Position numbers and translations under genes: made by a program
The notes under the pieces: generated by a model
The model's database searches: none
Told to the model about the DNA's origin: nothing
Seen by the model: only the letters and a program-made list of their open reading frames with translations
Assembly (NCBI RefSeq): GCF_004001245.1
Contig: NZ_AP018724.1
Span: 3,030,501 to 3,094,500, forward strand
DNA: 64,000 nucleotides
Source: Sulfurivermis fontis
GTDB lineage: Bacteria; Pseudomonadota; Gammaproteobacteria; Thiohalomonadales; Thiohalomonadaceae
Direction of reading: 5' to 3'
Part shown: positions 60,289-64,000 of the stretch, piece by piece
Position numbering within the stretch: position 1 is the first letter of the stretch
Layout of the letters: each line of letters opens with the position of its first letter

Positions 60289-61503
60289 ATGATGAAACGG
60301 TTCTGGCGCATGGCCGGAGTGCTGGCCGGGCTGCTGAGTGCAGCGCCCGGACACTGCCTGCCGCCGTTGCAGATGTTTGTCGACGTCACCCCGCCGGGCG
60401 GGGTGCTGCGGCCACCGCCGGGAACCTATGCCGGTCCGGTGGTGATCCGCCGCCCCATCACCCTGGAAGGGGAGGGCCGCATCACCATCGACGGCGGCGG
60501 CCACGGTACGGTGCTCAGCGTCATCACCGACGGTGCCACCGTGCGCGGCCTGCGCCTGACCAACTCCGGCGAGGCCCACGACTCGGTGGATGCCGGCATC
60601 CTGGTCGAGGGCAACAACAACCGCGTCGAGGACAACACCATCGATGACAGCCTGTTCGGCATCCACCTGCGTCAGGCGCGCGACAATACCCTGCGCCACA
60701 ACCGCATCAGCTCCAAACCCTTCGACGTCAACATGCGCGGCGACGGCATCCGCCTGTGGTACAGCAGCGGCAACCTCATCGAGGGCAACACCCTGCGCAA
60801 CGTGCGCGACATCTTCCTGATCAACTCGCCCGACAACCGCCTCATCGGCAACGACACGCGCCACAGCGGCGTCGGCATCCAGCTGGTCTATGCGCCGGGC
60901 AACCTGCTGGAGGACAATACCGTCGAGGCCAACACCACCGGCATCGTGCTGGTCTACTCCGACGACAACACCATCCGCCGCAACCGCCTGCGCCACCTGC
61001 GCAGCGCCTCCGGCTCCGCGCTGGCGGTCAAGGAAAGCTCCGGCATCCTGATCGAGGACAACGACATCCTGCACTGCGCCATCGGCATCCTCGCCAACTC
61101 GCCGATCCATCCCGAGAACACGCTGGAGCTGAAGGGCAACCGCTTCACCTACAACGACGTCGCCATGTATTTCTACGGCGAGAAGGGCGGCCACACCATC
61201 CAGGGCAACCGTTTCGAGCAGAACCTGCAGGACATCGCCGTCACCGCCGCCACCAGTGCCCGCGACAATCACTGGAGCAAGAACTACTGGGACAGGTACG
61301 AAGGCTTCGATCGTGACGGCGACGGCATCGGCGATCAGCCGCACGAAATCCATCTCTATTCCGATCGCCTCTGGATGGACCGTCCCATGACCCGCTTCTT
61401 CCGCGGCGCGCCGCTGCTCGAACTCATCGACTTCATCGAACAGCTCGCCCCCTTCAGCGAACCCCCGCTGGTGCTGCGCGACCCGACGCCGCGCGTGCGC
61501 TGA
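60289..61503 (+). CDS. nosD: NosD-like periplasmic protein (CASH-domain beta-helix)
   Basis: 404 residues. A signal peptide (about residues 1-25, MAGVLAGLLSAAPGHC) and then a right-handed parallel beta-helix with regular NNRVEDNTI, NTLRHNRI, NLIEGNTL, NRLIGNDT and NTIRRNRL turns. The end AHDNHWSKNYWD-like RDNHWSKNYWDRYEGFDRDG is the NosD signature. NosD works with NosF/NosY in maturing the Cu(Z) centre of nitrous oxide reductase. There is no nosZ, nosF or nosY next to it, so its role here is uncertain. Two adjacent ATGs (60289, 60292) are both possible starts. Confidence 0.82.
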   Translation: MMKRFWRMAGVLAGLLSAAPGHCLPPLQMFVDVTPPGGVLRPPPGTYAGPVVIRRPITLEGEGRITIDGGGHGTVLSVITDGATVRGLRLTNSGEAHDSVDAGILVEGNNNRVEDNTIDDSLFGIHLRQARDNTLRHNRISSKPFDVNMRGDGIRLWYSSGNLIEGNTLRNVRDIFLINSPDNRLIGNDTRHSGVGIQLVYAPGNLLEDNTVEANTTGIVLVYSDDNTIRRNRLRHLRSASGSALAVKESSGILIEDNDILHCAIGILANSPIHPENTLELKGNRFTYNDVAMYFYGEKGGHTIQGNRFEQNLQDIAVTAATSARDNHWSKNYWDRYEGFDRDGDGIGDQPHEIHLYSDRLWMDRPMTRFFRGAPLLELIDFIEQLAPFSEPPLVLRDPTPRVR

Positions 61504-61515
61504 CGCTCCGGTGGA

Positions 61516-62118
61516 TCAGCGCAACAACGGTTCCAGCACCGGCCACACCGTATCGAGCAGCAGCGGCTGCGCCGCCGCGTTGGGATGCAGCTGATCGGCC
61601 TGGATCAGCGCCGGGTCGAGGGCGACCTTTTCCATCAGGAACGGCACGAAGGGCAGACGGTGGCGTGCGGCCAGCTCCTGGTAGACAGCCGCAAAACGCT
61701 CGGTATACACACGGCCATAGTTGGGCGGGATCTGCATGCCGATGAGCACCACCTTGATCCCGCGCGCCTGGGCCCGCATCACCATCGCATCGAGGTTGTC
61801 GCGCATGGCCTTGAGCGATAGCCCGCGCAGGCCGTCATTGGCCCCCAGCTCCAGCAGCAACCAATCGGGCCGGTGCTGGTCCAACACCGCGTCGAGGCGG
61901 GCCAGCCCGCCCGCCGTGGTGTCGCCGCTGATGCTGGCATTCACCACGGTATGCTCCAGACCGCGCTGCTCCAGACGCTGCTGCAACAGCGCCACCCAGC
62001 CCTCACCGGCCGTGAGGCCATAACCGGCACTGAGGCTGTCGCCCAGCACCAGCACTGTCCCGGCCTGGGCATGACAGGCGACAATGAACAACAGGATTGC
62101 CAACAGGAAATTTCGCAT
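61516..62118 (-). CDS. tesA: GDSL arylesterase/lysophospholipase (TesA-like)
   Basis: 200 residues. A signal peptide (MRNFLLAILLFIVACHAQAG) precedes SGNH motifs: LVLGDSLSAGYGL (catalytic Ser), NASISGDTTAGGL, LLLELGANDGLRG and QADQLHPNAAAQPL (Asp/His pair). A periplasmic thioesterase, lysophospholipase or arylesterase. Divergent from ybbA, as in many proteobacteria, with start codons one base apart. Confidence 0.93.
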   Translation of the reverse strand: MRNFLLAILLFIVACHAQAGTVLVLGDSLSAGYGLTAGEGWVALLQQRLEQRGLEHTVVNASISGDTTAGGLARLDAVLDQHRPDWLLLELGANDGLRGLSLKAMRDNLDAMVMRAQARGIKVVLIGMQIPPNYGRVYTERFAAVYQELAARHRLPFVPFLMEKVALDPALIQADQLHPNAAAQPLLLDTVWPVLEPLLR

Positions 62119-62119
62119 C

Positions 62120-62803
62120 GTGGAATCGATTGTCACTGCCGAACAGGTCGGCAAGCAAGTGGAGGTGGCGGGCGGCACGCTCACCATTCTGCAGGACGTG
62201 AGCTTTCGCGTCGGCGCCGGCGAGAGCCTGGCCATCGTCGGCGTGTCCGGCTCGGGCAAGTCCACCCTGCTCGGCCTGCTCGCCGGTCTCGACCTGCCGA
62301 GCAGCGGCCGCATCCGGCTGGCCGGCGAAGAACTCAACGCGCTGGACGAGGACGGCCGCGCCCGCCTGCGCGGCCAAAAGGTCGGCTTCGTGTTCCAGAC
62401 CTTCCAGCTGCTGCCCGGCCTCACCGCGCTGGAGAACGTCATGCTGCCGCTGGAGCTGGCCGGCAACGGCGGCGCGGCCAGCCAGGCCGGCACGCTGCTG
62501 GAACGTGTCGGCCTGGGCCAGCGCCTCGACCACTATCCGAGGCAGTTGTCCGGCGGCGAGCAGCAGCGCGTCGCCATCGCCCGCGCCTTCGCCGGCGATC
62601 CGGCGCTGCTGTTCGCCGACGAGCCCACCGGCAATCTGGATGCCGCCACCGGGGCGCGCATCATCGACCTGCTGTTCGACCTCAACGCCGAGCGCGGCAC
62701 CACCCTGATCCTGGTCACCCACGACGACAAGCTGGCCGCCCGCTGTGGCCGCCGCCTGCACCTCGATGCCGGCCGCGTGGTGGCCGATGAGCGCAGGGAT
62801 TAA
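62120..62803 (+). CDS. ybbA: ABC transporter ATP-binding protein YbbA
   Basis: 227 residues from a GTG start (VESIVTAEQVGKQVEVAGGT), chosen because homologues begin ...NIV followed by the same pattern and because AGGAAA lies 10 bases upstream; an ATG at 62084 would overlap tesA. Walker [17 protein letters not shown], signature LSGGEQQRVAIARAF, Walker B LLFADEPTGNLD and LVTHDD are present. It pairs with the FtsX-type permease that starts 4 bp later. Confidence 0.92.
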   Translation: MESIVTAEQVGKQVEVAGGTLTILQDVSFRVGAGESLAIVGVSGSGKSTLLGLLAGLDLPSSGRIRLAGEELNALDEDGRARLRGQKVGFVFQTFQLLPGLTALENVMLPLELAGNGGAASQAGTLLERVGLGQRLDHYPRQLSGGEQQRVAIARAFAGDPALLFADEPTGNLDAATGARIIDLLFDLNAERGTTLILVTHDDKLAARCGRRLHLDAGRVVADERRD

Positions 62804-62807
62804 CGTC

Positions 62808-64000
62808 ATGCTGCACCGACTCAAGCTGGCCTGGCGTCTGCTGCTGCGCGACTGGCGCGCCGGCGAGCTGCGCATCCTGTTCGCCGCCCTGGTGATCGCC
62901 GTGGGTGCCACCTCGGCCATCGGCTTCTTCACCGATCGCCTGCAACGGGCCATGGGCAGCCAGTCGGCGGAACTGCTCGGCGCCGATCTGATCCTGCGCG
63001 CGCCGCGGCCGGTGAGCGCAGACTGGCTGAGGCGGGCGGAACAGCTGGGACTGCGTCACGGCGAAACGCTGGAGTTTCCCAGCATGGTGCTGCACGGCGA
63101 CGAAATGCGCCTCGCCGGCATCAAGGCGGTACAGGACGGCTATCCGCTGCGCGGCAGCCTGCGCATCAGCGACGAGCCCTACGGCGCGGAGCGCGACAGC
63201 CGCAGCATCCCGCCCCCCGGCGAGGCCTGGGCGGAGGCGCGCCTGCTGCCGCTGCTCGGCATGGCGGTGGGCGAGACCCTCGCCCTCGGCGACATCGAGC
63301 TGAAGGTGACGCAGATCGTCGCCTTCGAACCGGGCGCCGGCGGCAACTTCGCCGCCCTGGCGCCGCGCCTGCTGGTCAACCGCGCCGACGTCGAGCGCGC
63401 CGGCATCCTCGGCCCCGGCAGCCGCCTCAGCCGCAACTACCTGTTCGCCGGCGAGCTGGCCGCGCTGGAACGTTACAAGCGCTGGCTCACGCCGCAGCTG
63501 GAACCCAGCCATCGCCTGGTGGACGTGCGCGAGGACCGCCCCACGGTGGGCGCGGCGCTGGAACGCGCCGAGCGTTATCTCGGTCTCGCCAGCCTCACCG
63601 CCGTGCTGCTCGCCGGCGTCGCCATCGCCATGGGCGCGCGCCGCTACAGCGAGCGCCACTTCGACGTCAGCGCCATGCTGCGCTGCCTCGGCGCCAGCCA
63701 GCGCGACCTCCTCGCCCTCTACCTGCCGCAACTGCTCCTGCTCGGCCTCATCGCCAGCGGCCTCGGCGTCGCCATCGGCGCCCTGGTGCAGGCCGGGCTG
63801 TTCGCCCTGCTGCACGAGCTGCTGCCGGTGCGCCTGCCGCCGCCGGGCTGGCTGCCGGCATTGCTGGGCCTGCTCACCGGGCTGGTGGTGCTGGGGGGCT
63901 TTGCCCTGCCGCCGATCCTGCGCCTGCGCCAGGTGCCGGCGCTGCGCGTGCTGCGCCGCGACCTCAACCCCCTGCCGCTGCGCGCCTGGCTGGTGTACGG
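62808..64000 (+). CDS. ybbP: ABC transporter permease YbbP (3' end beyond the window)
   Basis: Open from the ATG at 62808 to the end of the window (about 397 codons seen; full YbbP is about 800). N-terminal helix in LRILFAALVIAVGATSAIGF, a periplasmic domain (GADLILRAPRPVSADWLRRA), then several helices with GVAIAMGARRYSERHFDVSA and MLRCLGASQRDLLALYLPQL, the FtsX family signature. Forms the YbbAP transporter whose substrate is not settled. Confidence 0.9.
   Translation, partial: MLHRLKLAWRLLLRDWRAGELRILFAALVIAVGATSAIGFFTDRLQRAMGSQSAELLGADLILRAPRPVSADWLRRAEQLGLRHGETLEFPSMVLHGDEMRLAGIKAVQDGYPLRGSLRISDEPYGAERDSRSIPPPGEAWAEARLLPLLGMAVGETLALGDIELKVTQIVAFEPGAGGNFAALAPRLLVNRADVERAGILGPGSRLSRNYLFAGELAALERYKRWLTPQLEPSHRLVDVREDRPTVGAALERAERYLGLASLTAVLLAGVAIAMGARRYSERHFDVSAMLRCLGASQRDLLALYLPQLLLLGLIASGLGVAIGALVQAGLFALLHELLPVRLPPPGWLPALLGLLTGLVVLGGFALPPILRLRQVPALRVLRRDLNPLPLRAWLVY

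Overview
The window is a GC-rich (about two thirds G+C by eye), densely coded bacterial chromosome segment. It most resembles a high-GC gammaproteobacterium with a facultatively anaerobic, metal-using lifestyle. The pointers are TmcA, HemP, MetA, tpm, the tesA/ybbA/ybbP arrangement, OxyR, NosL/NosD-type copper proteins, the rubrerythrin/Fe-S oxidoreductase/DUF3501 trio and two FNR-type promoters. No rRNA, tRNA or CRISPR array was seen. The assignment is inferred from gene content only.

Layout. 37-6640 (minus strand) is an iron/haem-type uptake operon behind a Fur box: hemP, a TonB-dependent receptor, a PepSY membrane protein, a 54-residue membrane protein, then macA and macB. 6747-8849 (minus) holds a membrane protein, an MCP without a periplasmic sensor domain, and a DUF971 protein. 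9047-16876 carries an HDOD protein, a GNAT acetyltransferase, MarC, a FIST-domain gene broken by an ISL3-type insertion sequence (8-bp target duplication visible), msrA, tpm and a DNA/RNA endonuclease. 17003-24267 holds photolyase, acetate kinase plus phosphoketolase, metA and a P-loop protein. 24349-33258 holds an unknown secreted protein, a polyphosphate:AMP phosphotransferase, TmcA, a LysR regulator and a pirin/cytochrome b561/YceI operon.

33476-36339 is the rubrerythrin/Fe-S oxidoreductase/DUF3501 locus. Its rubrerythrin gene lies between two 109-bp inverted copies of a hairpin-rich repeat. 36420-44952 is a putative copper/NosL-type ABC transporter and thioredoxin cluster behind a perfect FNR-type site. 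It is split by a head-to-tail dimer of the same ISL3-type element: two 1309-bp copies with a 5-bp junction and one shared 8-bp target duplication. 44960-45754 is a toxin-antitoxin module between short direct repeats. 46388-49056 is a CpxAR-like two-component system next to a Spy/CpxP-type protein.

49231-49657 is an FNR-type promoter in front of an acyl-carrier-protein-like gene that lacks the phosphopantetheine serine. 51630-55541 is a peroxide-defence region: rubredoxin reductase, rubredoxin, rubrerythrin, oxyR, a near-consensus OxyR site and a peroxiredoxin. 55655-64000 holds an EAL protein, a FapA-type protein, msrB, DUF4426, a coiled-coil protein, a NosD-like protein without nosZ, tesA, and the ybbA/ybbP transporter, with ybbP cut by the window end.

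Themes: redox and peroxide repair (msrA, msrB, two rubrerythrins, rubredoxin, peroxiredoxin, OxyR), copper/anaerobic physiology (NosL, NosD, FNR sites), and recent activity of one ISL3-type IS (three nearly identical copies). Several families of short palindromic repeats occupy most of the larger intergenic gaps.
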